DNA of 64,000 nucleotides, from the NCBI GenBank assembly GCA_963931865.1, contig OZ007506.1, positions 9,938,855 to 10,002,854 on the forward strand, in the 5' to 3' direction. Below are positions 45,126 through 55,714 of the stretch, one piece after another; positions within the stretch are counted from its first letter, which is position 1; every line of letters begins with the position of its first letter. The position numbers were made by a program, and so were the translations under genes. This stretch comes from Axinella damicornis. Its lineage: Eukaryota; Porifera; Demospongiae; Axinellida; Axinellidae. Under the pieces are notes generated by a model, which was given only the letters and a program-made list of their open reading frames with translations, did not search any database and had not been told where the DNA came from.

Positions 45126-45689
45126 GTTTAACATAGTTAATCGTAGTTAACATCGAGGTCACTCCCAGTCCACTTCAGAAGGCTCGGGAGGCGGGGTCTA
45201 GACTAATGGGCGCATGCAGCGCATTGGTGGTATGACGCAATGCCAGGCAACAACAGAGACCACCTCGTGCGCCAGTCTCGGCTATTGTGCAGACAGATAG
45301 AGTGGCTATCCAACCAGCGTGTTTTCTTGTTCGGTCTGCTAAGCATTCTCTCATTCTCCTTTTGCTAGCGACCCGTGCAAGTAGCCAGATCAGCCCCAGC
45401 AACCAGTCAGGATGGCAACCACACACGATAGCGATCCACCGCCATTCACAGCGCGGGGCAACTGGCCTGGCTGGCATCGAGATTCCCACCAACAGTAGCC
45501 AGAACGCCAGGCCCTCCTCCTCCAGGGGTTCCATCAGCAGTGCCACCGACAATGCATGCAGCAGAGCCAGCTGGCCAAGGCACGGGTGAGTAACTTAATC
45601 CCCCCCCCCCCCTCAGGGGCTAGCTATTACTTCCTGATGGTTAGTGCCTCCACCCCAAGTGTGTCGCCCCCTACCGCGTTTAGTTAAAG

Positions 45690-46215
45690 ACACCCGCACA
45701 TCTGGCCAGTGCACTCAGTATCATGGCCTCACTCAGTGCCATAGCCATGCACGGGCTCACACTTGGTACCATAGCCACACTCAGCAACAGAGCCACACAC
45801 CAGCTCACACCAAGGGCGTAGTCACGCATCGGCTCACACTCAGTACCATAGCCTCACTATGGCCACGCACTGGCTCACCGGCTCACACTCAGCACCGTCA
45901 GCACTCAGTACTCTAGCCAGTGACCACGCATGGGCTCACTGGCTAGCACTCTACTACTGGCTCACTCGCTAACACTCAGTATCATAGCCACGCACTGGCT
46001 CACTGGCTGACACTCCGTACCATAGCCACGCACTGGCCCACGGGCTAATGCTCAGTACCACAGCCACGTACTGGCTCATCGCTAACACCCAGTACCGTAG
46101 CCACCCACTGGCTCTCAGGCCCGACACTCGGTACCATAGCCACCCACTGGCTCTCCGTACCATAGCCACGCACTGGCTCACTGGCTAACGCTCAGTACCA
46201 TAGCGACGCACTGGT
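45690..46215 (+). repeat. Minisatellite, about 38-bp unit, inside DIRS gag
   Basis: Units of the type CTCAGTACCATAGCCACGCA followed by CTGGCTCACTGGCTAACA repeat irregularly about 12 times. The block separates gag-like sequence before 45590 (RPSSSRGSISSATDN) from gag proper at about 46490. A 13-C run at 45600-45612 and a 65-bp match to 37826-37895 (inverted) precede it. Confidence 0.85.
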
Positions 46216-46489
46216 GCTCAATCACACACCGACCGGGCACCCTCATACCTCGACTGACCATCCTGCTTGTCACCCACACTGGTGCAAAAGCCACAGGCAT
46301 ACTGCCGCCAGCAGCATCACTACCAGACTTGCCTGTCTTCACGCCCACCACAGCCGCGGGCCTAGACCTGCTTGCAGCAGCCGCTGCGTCAACTTGCTCA
46401 GTGAGTGTGGGTCCACCATCACGGCCCACCACCCAGCCACTCACAGCGATGGGTCTTTCAACCCGACTGCTGCCCTGCCTCCAAAGGTC

Positions 46490-47223
46490 ATGAAGCGGAC
46501 CCTGGACCTTGAGTTTGTGGAAATGGCGGAAGTGACAGTGGACGCTGAGCCCACTCAGATCCCAGTCCGCCCACCCGTCCCAGGGAGGTGCCCAATTACC
46601 AACATTTCACAATGGGTGGAGCGGTACTCACTGATGGCAGCAACCTTGGCCTCCAGATTCCCTGAAAAACCTCCCGAACTTTTCGCTTATCAGGCTACCA
46701 TAGTCCACGTGGAGAGGAATATGAGGCTGGAAGGTGGGTGGCTTACGACCACCAATTCCGGAGGGAGGCCCTGGCCCACAGAGACCTTAATAGGTCAGTG
46801 ACAGACACACGATTAGATAACGAGGCATTCATGGGCCAAGCCCGGGCCATCCCACGGTGCAGCTTCTGCCAGCAGGACGACCAATTGGGGCAGCAATGCC
46901 CCCAGAACCCTGACTGCCCATGGTTTGGATGGTTCCCAAACCCACCTGCATGGGTCCCAAACCCGCCTGCATGGGTCTCACCCACCGCCACAACATCGAC
47001 AGGAATAGTCTCCTGTCAGGCGGCTGAGATATGCCGTCGCTTCAACGAGGGCAGGTGTAGGCAACAACGGTGCCGCTGCACCCACACCTGTAAGGAGTGT
47101 GGCGCCCAGCATCCATGGCTGGCTTGCCCCCTCAACCAGGCACGCCACCGCTCCATGTTTCCTCCTCGGCCACAGAGTACAGGGGAGCCCCACCCGAAGT
47201 GGCTTGCAGGCCAGCACCGGTGA
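46490..47223 (+). pseudogene. DIRS gag with Cys/His motifs, frameshifted
   Basis: 46490-46725 encodes LDLEFVEMAEVTVD...PITNISQWVERYSLMAATLA ...FAYQATIVHVERN. A one-base loss near 46722 shifts the frame to WVAYDHQFRREALA...NEAFMGQARAIPRC. Motifs follow: CSFCQQDDQLGQQC, then CRRFNEGRCRQQRCRCTHTC and KECGAQHPWLAC, the Cys/His-rich tail seen in DIRS gag proteins and presumed to bind nucleic acid. A 21-bp unit encoding NPPAWVP is duplicated between them. The stop is at 47221-47223. Confidence 0.7.
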
Positions 47224-47411
47224 AACTAGACCGATAACTGTGACCAACCCTCCCACGCGCACACATTCACCTCTTCATTAGAGAATACATTTATGCATGT
47301 GATCAGGAAGTTTTGAATCTTCGGATGTGGTATGAAGGATAGAGGATAATTTAACTCCACCCTTGGGCCCGTCGGGACAACCATAAAAGTCTACTAGTGG
47401 AATGCAGGACA

Positions 47412-48246
47412 TTGGAGGGCGAGCCTGAGCGAAGTGCATGCGCGTGCTGGACATGCAAGGAGCACTGAGTTACATTCACAGAATGTGACTGGGCAATGAG
47501 CAGAGAAATTATGGCACCCTTGAAACATACACTCGTGCACATCACAGCAACTGTGAGTCAGGTTAGCGCGTTTGTAGCTAGCTGAAGCAGTCTAGCTGCT
47601 GAGCAACGTGCAAGATCACCGGCAGGCCCGTAGGAAGCAATGTTAGTTTGGTCAGGTGGAGAGCGCTTTGCATATTTGAGCGATGAAATTGTGGCGGCAC
47701 AATGGCATGGTGCGTGCAGCGTGCCAACCAAGAAGCGTAGCAAGCGTGCAAAGCGCATCACATAGGGGGGTCTGGGGGCCCTCCCCCAGGAAAAGTTTGA
47801 ATTTTAGACCTTCTGAGATCGTTTCTGGTGCAATCTTGGGATGAAACTGCAAGATTCAACAACTTGCTAGCGAGACTGTACATATAATTGGTCCGGCGGC
47901 CGCCACACCTGCCGCACCTACTCCTACGGCCCTGACCGGCCATGGTGGTACATCACAGTAGGTCTACGAGCTGTCTCCGTCTTTGTCAGTGTCGCCACCG
48001 AGGAGGAAGAATGTTCATGGTGCTCTAGCCAATGTCCACGAGTGGTCTCCGTCTTTGTTGTCGCCATCATTCGTCAAACAAGTAGCTAGACGGTTCGTCG
48101 AGTTCGTTGAATTTGAATATTATTGTGCACTGCAAGTGAAATTCGCTGATATAAAATTTACGGTAAGTGCAAGATCCACCAAACATCAAACATACACACG
48201 CACAGTGCAATGAAGTCACGCTAGTGTGAAGCTCGCTCAGGCTCGC
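47412..48246. mobile_element. Inserted element with GGGCGAGCCTGAGCGA ends
   Basis: GGGCGAGCCTGAGCGAAGTG near 47418 and CTCGCTCAGGCTCGCCCC near 48235 are inverted repeats. The block lies between gag and the truncated RT of the DIRS element. Immediately left, CTAGTGGAATGCAGGACATTGG (47393-47414) recurs at 50746-50767 next to the R1 repeat. A frame at 47983-48172 ends FVEFEYYCALQVKFADIKFT before GTAAGT and could be a captured exon, but I do not recognise it. No clear target duplication is visible. Confidence 0.5.
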
Positions 48247-48249
48247 CCC

Positions 48250-49270
48250 AATTACCCCCCTGCTAATGCATGGAAGGGGACATCTATGTAGACCCCATGC
48301 TACCGTTCGGCCTACGATCAGCCCCAAAAGATTTTTAATGCAGTGGTCGATGCCCTTAATTGGCATCTACTCCAGTCCGGGATCAGGTACATCCTGCACT
48401 ATCTGGACGACTTTATTGTCATCGGGCCCCCTGGCTCCATGGAGTGCCAAAGAGCCATGGACATCCTCGACCGGATCTGCAACATATTGGGGGTGCCCAT
48501 CGCGGAACATAAGCGTGCCGGCCCCACAACCTGCCTGGTGTTCCTCGGCATCATCATAGACACGTTGGTCGGGGAACTTCGCCTCCCAGCAGACAAGCTG
48601 CAGCGGTTGAGAGATCTGTTTGATACCTGGGGCAACAAGAAAGCCTGCTATCGCAAGGAGCTTGAATCCCTGATTGGTCTCCTCAACCACGCCTGCAAGG
48701 TGGTGAGCCGGGCTGGGCGTTTCTTTGCCGGCTGCTGGATCTCCTCCACGGCTCGCAGGCAAGGCCTGGTAGCCATAACATCATTCGCCTCAATGTGGGG
48801 GCCAGGGTAGACATGGCATGGTGGAGAGAATTTGTGAGTGTTTGGAATGGCGTATCCTTCCTCCCACCCCCACTTCACCTCCCTACCATAGAAATGACCT
48901 CAGATGCATCTGGGGTATGGGGCTTTGGCACCTGGCATGGCAACTCGTGGTTTCAGATCCCATGGGATGATAGGTCCAGCCACCTCTCAATCGCATGTAA
49001 GGAGTTGATCCCCATTGTGCTCGCTTGAGCAGCCTGGGGACACAACTGGCAGGGCCACCAGGTGATATGTGATACAATGTATGTCATTGTGACAATCAGG
49101 CGGTTGTGACAGGTCTCCGTTCAAGGTCCTGTAGGGACAAGGCAGTAATGCACCTCCTTAGGTGCTTGGTGTTCGTGGAGGCCCATTTGGGTTACTATTT
49201 AAGACCATGCAGAGTACATCAACACCAGGCACAATCATCTCGCAGATGATTTGTCTCGTAACCATTTGTC
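48250..49270 (+). pseudogene. DIRS reverse transcriptase-RNase H, N-terminally truncated
   Basis: It starts at IYVDPMLPFGLRSAP, so the RT block with the first catalytic Asp is missing. A one-base insertion near 48331 precedes FNAVVDALNWHLLQSG. YLDDFI (48400-48417) is the catalytic YxDD box, followed by FLGIIIDTL and LESLIGLLNHAC. RNase H shows MTSDASGVWGFGTWHG (near 48895), an in-frame TGA after KELIPIVLA (49026), a shift, then HCDNQAVVTG and HNHLADDLSRN (about 49240). Inactive as it stands. Confidence 0.85.
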
Positions 49271-49384
49271 CTCCTTCCTGTCCAAGGTACCCGAAGCCGA
49301 TCGGCATCCAACCCCCACATCCAGTCACCTCTTGGACCTCCTGCTCAATCCACAGGCAGATTGGACCTCTCCAGCCTGGCCCAT

Positions 49385-50354
49385 CAGTTCAGAGATATTT
49401 TCAAGACGGCCTAGCACCATCAACTCAAAAGACATACGCAGCAGCCCTGAGACGCTTCCACACCATTTGCCTGAAGTTTAATGTCGGCTCCCCTTTTCCT
49501 GTGTCTGAACACATGCTCTGTTGCTTTGCATCATTTCTGGCCGACCAGGGCCTGGCCCCCCAGACAGGCAAGGGATACCTCTCCGCTATTCAGAGCATGC
49601 AAATCTCGCTGGGCCTGCCCGACCCTAGAGAACAGTCGTCACTACCACTGTTGAAGAGGGTGCAAGCTGGCATCAGCCAGGTACATGCAAGAAAGGGCAC
49701 CCTTGCCCGCATCCATCTGCCGATAACCGCTCACGTGCTGGAGCAAATAGGCAGGAAGCTCAGAAACTCAGCTAACTCACACAAAGTGCCACTATGGGCC
49801 ATTGCCTGCACTGCTTTCTTTGGCTTCTTCCGTCTGGGAGAGTTATTGCCTGAGTCTCCCAACGGGGCCAATCCTGCAATGAGTTTGGTGTGGGGAGACA
49901 TCGCTGCTGACAACCGAGAAAATCCCACAATGGTGTGCGTCCACCTCAAAAAATCAATCAGTTTGGGAGAGGAGCTGACATCATCTTAGGGCGAACCAGA
50001 AACACACTCTGCCCAGTGGCAGCCATCTTGCAGTACATAGCTACCAGGAGATCAGTATCAGGCCCCTTCTTTCTGGATGCTGAGGGCCGTACCATTACAA
50101 AGCCCTGGTTCATCGACCAAATCCGTGAGCTGCTGCACAGTATTGGTCTGCCACAGCACCAGTACGCAGGGCACAGTTTTCGTATCGGGGCCGCCACTAC
50201 TGCGGCCCTTGCAGGAGTGGAGCAGGCCCTTGGTCGCTGGCAGAGTGCTGCGTTCCTGCAATACATCAGGATGCCGTGGGAGCTGCTGGCAACCCTCTCG
50301 GTCGTGCTGGCCAGTGCAACTAACTCACATGTGCAGAGTCCACTTCAACAGTAG
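49385..50354 (+). pseudogene. DIRS tyrosine recombinase, one frame break
   Basis: The N-terminal SAM-like core-binding region reads APSTQKTYAAALRRFHTICL then ASFLADQGLAPQTGKGYLSA. The catalytic region shows the first Arg in FFGFFRLGELL (about 49830), a second box HSFRIGAATTAALAG (His and Arg, about 50172-50216) and the nucleophile Tyr in AFLQYIR (about 50252-50272). This is a complete R-H-R-Y set in order. A small deletion near 49955-49960 shifts the frame between VHLKKS and FGRGADIILG. The stop is at 50352. It would integrate circular DNA copies in place of a retroviral-type integrase. Confidence 0.85.
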
Positions 50355-50525
50355 TTGTTGTCACCCACCTACTTGTACCTATAATCAGTTTGTTCTCAGC
50401 CATACTCTTGCAGGACCAGGCCTACCTATACTCCCTCACCTACGCTACGATCTTTGGGGGGCATCGGTTGCCCTAAGCAACCTCCTCCTTGGATGACGAT
50501 CGTGAGCCCCAGCAAACCCCCAATA

Positions 50526-50745
50526 GGGGCGGCTCGCTAAAATCACTCCCCCCCAAGGCCGCATCGTGGTGGGGAGTAGCATGCAGTCACGTGACGTGAC
50601 AGGCTCTGCCTACCTACCAGAAGAAAGCTCAGGTAGAAGAGGTGGTAACGTAACCTGTAGCTTCCAGCCTGGCTCCGCCAAACTGAGTAGTGAGAGTTAC
50701 GGAAATGTGTATCCTCATACATGAGTTATACACATTACCTATTAA
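50526..50745. other. DIRS 3' flank or end, undetermined
   Basis: GC-rich sequence with CCCCCCCAAGGCCGC and TAGCATGCAGTCACGTGACG. It may include the right terminal repeat of the DIRS element, but I cannot pair it with the left end. Confidence 0.3.
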
Positions 50746-51230
50746 CTAGTGGAATGCAGGACATTGGGGGGCGTGAAATGGCGTGACAAACGTGAAAATG
50801 GCGTGACAAACGAAGCCATAGTTATTGAGTGGGCAGCTGCAGCCGCCTGGTAAAGACTTGGAGGTAGCGAAAAAGCGATGGGTCATTGCACTGCTCGGTT
50901 GAAAATGCTGCTGTTTCGTGCGAAAACCATCATGACAGATTGAGGCAACGTTGAGCTAAGTTGTCTGAAGAAAGAAGAAGAAAGAAGAAAGAAAAACAAT
51001 TTGCCCGTTTTGCGAGTGCCTGGTGTGGTACTTTCGCGACGGGTTTTCGCGATGCGAGGAGTCTTGTTGGTCATGAAAACACTCGAAGATGAAAGGTATG
51101 TGATTATAAAGGCTTATAAGTGTACCGTTTCTGAGATTTGAAGAGATTTTTCTGTATTAGCATATATTGCGCGTGTGTCGTATCCCTACATACAGAGTCT
51201 ACCGACTCTGTGATATCCTGACTTCAGACT
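50746..51230. repeat. Dispersed repeat R1, reverse-oriented copy
   Basis: The reverse complement of 50790-51215 matches 22905-23345, including the GAAAGAAGAAGAAAG tract, CACTCGAAGATGAA and the terminal GAGTCTACCGACTC palindrome. This copy carries CTAGTGGAATGCAGGACATTGG at its left edge, a motif also found at 47393. Confidence 0.75.
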
Positions 51231-51420
51231 GAGTAAGCATTTGCATGTGTACAATCCAAACATTTGAATATGTACATACAACACCAAACTATCAGTGATT
51301 CAAACCACTCTTCCCCATTGAAAGTACCACTTCTGTCACATTGCGTTCGATAGTCCCTCCCTTTGATAGATACATGAATCCCCTCCCCAAGTTTCTGATT
51401 CCCTGCAGGTACTGCCTCAC

Positions 51421-51562
51421 CTCAGTTTCCTGATGACTTTATCTTTAGAAGGGAGTTCAAGTAGATCGAGCAGGAATCTGCCTCTTGTCTTCACCTCCTT
51501 GCACCTCATGCCATGCAGGATGCCGAAGTAAGCATGGTGAAGTCCCCATACAAGGCCAACTC
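51421..51562 (-). CDS. ABC transporter exon between Q-loop and signature, frame-broken
   Basis: On minus, the TTTCCCAG acceptor leads into ELALYGDFTM, the segment that follows the Q-loop in ABCH-like NBDs. A different frame then gives YFGILHGMRCKEVK and LLDLLELPSKDKVIRKL, ending in a split Ser codon at a GTGAGG donor that joins in phase to the exon at 35438-35545. Between the two parts about 13 bases expected from family spacing are missing, and the original frame soon meets TGA. So the exon is either mutated (pseudogene or null allele) or mis-assembled. Both boundaries are otherwise intact. Confidence 0.8.
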
Positions 51563-52277
51563 CTGGGAAAGCAGCAAGCTGATACGTAATGATTTGTGAT
51601 TTTGCCTTTGACATTCTTTTTAAAAAAATAATAGGAATTATGGCTTTTCACTCTGTAGAATCAATAATAGCAGAGTTTTGGGAAGAAGATTTCAACAAGT
51701 AGATTAACTGGGATGAGAATCCAACCTACATTTAACAGTGAATATTAGAGCTGCAACAATATTGTGTTTTGCTGTATCGATAAACATACGTATTGATGTA
51801 TTGACTTACAGCAGGCTGAAAGACAGGTCCGAGTGAGGAATGCATGAAAAAGGATATCATATTGTGACTGCCAGTATAATTGTGATATAAATATTACAAG
51901 TAGCTTCGCTCGCTTCGCTCGCTCAGCTACTTCCCCCTCGTCCTACCGGGAGTAATCCGGCGCCGGACAGCTCTCTGTGCAGAGCTGCTGCTCCCCGATT
52001 GCGCCCGCTTCAGCTGCTGCTGCATGCTCACCGCCTGCGTCCGCTTCAGCTGCTGTTTCCAACCACGTCCGCTTCAGCTGCTGCTCCCCGATTGCGTCCG
52101 CTTCGACTGCTGCTCCCCGCATCCACTTGCAGCCCCAGCTGGATTCCAGTCCAATGTTCTCGAACATTCTTTGCGGAGTTCGAGGTTCAGTAAATAAATT
52201 GAAGTACAAAGGTCGCACGTCACTATAGTCTAGTCCTGCCCCACGAACATCCCACTTCCGCCGCTCACAGACAGACA

Positions 52278-52312
<35 letters not shown>

Positions 52313-52513
52313 TAAAATCTTAATGTATTGATTGTTGCAGCTCTAGTGAATATGCACCTGAGCAGTGCCTAATAACGTGCATGGTACTATTCTCGTACTG
52401 TAGACAACACATACATCCAGCTGGCCTATACTGATCCCACCACTGAGTGTTCACTATTGCAAGCATAGAGACGTGGAAGCACAACATACATGACCAGTCA
52501 CCGTTCCCCCCAC
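51563..52513. other. ABC gene intron with a dispersed GCAGCAG repeat and a CA microsatellite
   Basis: 51905-52330 is an inverted relative of 34620-35175: it begins AGTAGCTTCGCTCGC, holds GCTTCAGCTGCTGCTCCCC units and ends near a CA run (52275-52308). The minus-strand frame 51943-52308 (IGEQQLKRTWLETAAEADAG) comes from the repeat. 51640-51900 is AT-rich with no feature recognised. Confidence 0.6.
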
Positions 52514-52673
52514 CTGTGGCATGTATCCCACATCCCTGCCTGGTACGCGGTGTCCTCGGGACCCTGGCGGCCGACCTAGAGCATTGATGTGTCCACTTGC
52601 CAACTTGAGTCGACCCAGGATACAGCACAGCAGCGTGGTCTTCCCACAACCACTGGATCCCAGAAGACCATAG
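52514..52673 (-). CDS. ABC transporter exon with Walker A and Q-loop
   Basis: On minus, YGLLGSSGCGKTTLLCCILG contains Walker A (GSSGCGKT, the phosphate-binding P-loop). It is followed by LASGHINALGRPPGSRGH and ends GRDVGYMPQ, where the Gln is the Q-loop residue, directly at a GTGGGG donor. The start is set at an AATGCAG acceptor; an alternative AG (TATTATAG) lies about 30 bases further upstream. PPGSRGH...VGYMPQ is typical of ABCH-like half transporters that move lipids or xenobiotics. The N-terminal exon is not identified. Confidence 0.9.
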
Positions 52674-52984
52674 CTGCATTGGGTGACAATAGCAAGTTCC
52701 TATAATAGTAGCACCAACAGTAAATGCGAACATTTATCACGCGAATAAGGACAATGAATGAATAAGGAAGCAAACACTTGTACTTCGGCCACATGGGGAC
52801 CCCTCACTGTCTTTGTGTGCCCTAAGCCCTAAGCCCCAGATGGGTTATACTAATAACATCACATCTCTTAGACTACATGTCTACAAATGTATTACCAAGT
52901 AGCTAACTTTGGATCCAACTTAGAGAGCAACACTTGACTTCAGAGCAAGGATGATATACTTGCAAAATCAATACCATCGCAACG
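52674..52984. other. No recognisable feature
   Basis: Upstream of the Walker A exon on the minus strand. No further ABC exon, promoter or repeat was identified. A CCCTAAG motif is doubled at 52820-52833. Confidence 0.3.
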
Positions 52985-53300
52985 GTTGCTACTGGCAGTC
53001 TAGCCACTAGCTCCTCTCCGCCAGGCCGGCTACACGCGCATGCGGCGAAGCCGCATGTGGAAGGCAGAGAGGGTCTAGCAAACATCACGTTTCTCCGGAA
53101 TGCCAATTACATGCACCTCCGGGCTGATCGCACACAAGCGGCTCGGTTTACTACCACGAGAGTCGAGAATATAATTTTTTGGTCAGTTGAAACGCAATCA
53201 AGTGTAACGTTTGCTAGACCCTCTACGCCCTCTGCACGCAGCTTCGCCGTATGCCCACTTGACTGGCCAGGCAGAGAGGGGCTAGCAGCTAGATTGAATA
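52985..53300. mobile_element. Foldback MITE
   Basis: The left arm (GCTACTGGCAGTCTAGCC...CGCATGCGGCGAAGC...GGGTCTAGCAAAC) recurs inverted as GTTTGCTAGACCCTC...GCTTCGCCGTATGC...GGCTAGCAGCTAG. The centre contains GAGAGTCGAGAATATAATTT. Arm divergence is moderate. Confidence 0.65.
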
Positions 53301-53339
53301 AGTGGCTGATCTCTCTTTATGCAACCAATGATAAGTCAT

Positions 53340-53530
53340 CTAAGTAATATTTAGATACCACTTTGCAGTGCATTACGGGTTTTAGTGCACGAGGGCAATC
53401 TATTAACGGTCGAGGACGAGATAATGCACGAGCCGAAGGCGAGTGCATTATCCGCCCGAGACCGTTAACTAGATTGCCCGAGTGCACTAAAGCCCGTAAT
53501 GCACTGCAAACTGGTATCTAAACTACTTAG
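53340..53530. mobile_element. Palindromic MITE, 191 bp
   Basis: CTAAGTA..TTTAGATACCA at the left and TGGTATCTAAACTACTTAG at the right are inverted. The palindrome continues inward through GCAGTGCATTACGGG, TTTAGTGCAC and ACGGTC around a GCACGAGCCGAAGGCGAGTG centre. The neighbouring 53571-53598 is a separate perfect palindrome centred on TCTAGA. Confidence 0.8.
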
Positions 53531-53599
53531 TGCAACTCACTGACCCGAGACAGCCTTTGATCTTTGAAAAGTGTGCATTATCTAGATAATGCACACTAA

Positions 53600-55630
53600 A
53601 GTGTGCATTAAGCGATTTAATGCTCCGTCATGTGATCGATTCTGAGGCGTCTGATTTATTGAGGGTAGCACTAAGTCAGTTTAAGCATATGTATATACAC
53701 ACATGTAGATTATAGAGCTCTTATACTAGAGCCAACCTATGGCTGCTTAGGCTTAGCCACAACTGTAATGCAGGTTGACAAAGTATCTAAAGCTCAAGTC
53801 AGCAGTTGTGTTCTCAAGTCAGTGAGAGGCTGCATGGCTACTGAAGATCTCTGCCACCGAAAATGTCCGCCTATTATTGTGTCCATGTAGCTATTAATTG
53901 TGACCTAACTCCTTGCCAGATTAAATTTCAGACCCCTTGACCCTTTGGCTTCCCACTAAACAGCCAACATGTATAGGGAAGCCAAGGGGCTGAATTCTAG
54001 TTTTTTTTCCTGGTTTTTGTGTTGAAATCTCTGTCATAATGGGGGCCCCCAGTTTCACTAAGGACCCCATACTCCTGGGAAAATGAGCACCCGGAATACC
54101 TACCCTCTAGATAAAATCGTGACCTTCCAAACTTGCTTCAGCTTACATGCATCCATACGGTACATCCATATTCAGGCCTTTCAGGACTTCCAGGCTGCCA
54201 TACGACTTCTGCGCACCCCGCACTTTGATGGCGAGCTCCCTCCCATCCTTCTCCAACTATATAGCACAAATTATTAGAGAAAGAAGCGCTATACATCGGC
54301 CTCCATGACCACGTGCGTGTGGGAGTGTACTTCAGCCTTCAGTCTCGTTCCCAGACCTCGAACGGGATCTGGGAACGAAACTATCCAGTTCACACATGCA
54401 ATTTTTTCTACGCACCGATTTGGACGCACGTTGTATGTCACTGCACTGGTGGAAGAGTTTGTGCCCGCTTTGTGATCCACCAGAATAGCAGCTGGTCCGA
54501 TTCAGGAGAGAAACCAAGGTTCTTTGATGCACGTTACGGAATTTAAGCCTCGCGAGCCAGAGTTTCTTCTGATGCATGTGAAACTCTGGCTAGCGAGAGA
54601 AAAATGACAAGAGATAATTTAGACCTAGCCCCCCAAGGGGTTGTCACTCCAATACTCAGAGCTGCAACCGGGGTCACAGCCTATGACCGCGTAGTCTTGC
54701 GGGCCAGACGTTCTCGGCGCGCGTAGGGGAAGGGCGGCGCGCGGGAAAGGGGGAAAAGAACGTCTGGTCAAAAATCCACCGTGACTGCGTGACTTTTTGG
54801 TAGTATATGGAGTAATATAGTAAGCCACACCTACATTTGCTGCATACGGGTCAATCCCCAGTCACAGCTCTAAGTACGGTTCTTATTGGCGTCACCACCT
54901 CTTCCCCCACCCACCCACCCAAAGCAGCGCTATGGGCACTTTCACAAGTCAAGGGTGGTCCAATGTGTGCCATACTTACATTGTAGAGCTGCGACTGGGG
55001 TCATAGCCTATCGACCATCCAAAAACTGCCTGTGACTGCGCTGCTAAATTGCTGGTGACACTGTGACGGTAGCCCCAAAAGCTTGAACACTCTCAACAAC
55101 ATGGTCAGGGCTGCTGCACATTCCAGAGAGGTACAATAAGCCAATAAGCCACACCTACATCTGCCATATATGGGGTTACCAGTCGCAGCTCTACAATATA
55201 AGTAAGGTGCTTATTGGCATGACCACCCCTTGAGAGTTACGTGTACATGTAGGTTTCGAGTACCCTAACTCTTGAAAGTGCCATAGCACTGCTTTGAAGG
55301 GGGGGGGGGCTGCTGCTAGTAGGCCTAGCTGCTAGTGGTATCATTTCAGTCTGGACCAAGAGGAAAGCTACTTGTTCTCTTGATTGAGCTGTCAATAAAC
55401 ACAGAATTAGCACTTCGGTACTTTTGCCTTCCGGTAGAATATTTGGTAATGCTCATGATTAATCAACAAAACCTTAGGTATGCACTATCCTATGGACAGC
55501 TTCCTTACGTTCACCGCTTCCGTGCATTGTATATTGTCTACCATGTACATTGTACAGTGTATATGTACATGTACTAGTACCTGTGTCTGCATTGCTTGTT
55601 GGAATGAGCACACTTGTTATCACTGTGCAG
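53600..55630. other. Upstream region of SF3B4; no exon identified
   Basis: The first coding exon of SF3B4 should lie upstream of 55631 and end with a G completing a split Asp codon. I could not find a convincing candidate. Contents are a TAGCCTCG-like short foldback (54343-54384), a hairpin with GCCAGAGTTTC arms (54545-54598), and a block repeated at 54650-54870 and 54985-55200 (CTACATYTGCYRYATAYGGG, GTGACTGCG). No frame is credible. Confidence 0.4.
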
Positions 55631-55714
55631 ATGCTACTATATACGTTGGTGGTTTGGACGAAAAGGTGACTGAAGCTCTCCTGTGGGAGCTGTTCCTTCA
55701 AGCTGGACCTGTCG
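55631..55714 (+). CDS. SF3B4 (SAP49), exon encoding the start of RRM1
   Basis: After a TGTGCAG acceptor the frame reads [20 protein letters not shown] then FLQAGPV, the RNP2 strand and first helix of RRM1 of splicing factor 3b subunit 4. SF3B4 tethers U2 snRNP to pre-mRNA upstream of the branch point. The exon starts with two bases completing an Asp codon and ends with one base of a Val codon before GTATGT; both phases match the known gene. The plus frame extends upstream only by chance. Confidence 0.95.

Larger units (their letters stand above)
45180..50525 (+). mobile_element. DIRS-type retrotransposon, decayed (gag, RT/RNase H, tyrosine recombinase)
   Basis: In order: a gag with Cys/His motifs (to 47223), an RT lacking its N-terminal half (from about 48256), RNase H (to about 49260) and a tyrosine recombinase (about 49390-50354). 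This gene order and the recombinase in place of a DDE integrase define DIRS elements. A minisatellite interrupts gag and an inserted block (about 47412-48246) replaces the start of RT. Terminal repeats were not identified, so ends are approximate. A GGGGGGCATCGGTTGCCC segment near 50456 may belong to the internal complementary region. Confidence 0.85.

Noticed and set aside
51943..52308. 121-codon minus-strand gene
   Set aside because: It spans a CA microsatellite and GCAGCAG repeat units and lies in an ABC intron.
54083..54277. First exon of SF3B4 (frame starting MSTRNT)
   Set aside because: No GT donor follows with the required phase and the rest of the frame bears no resemblance to SF3B4.
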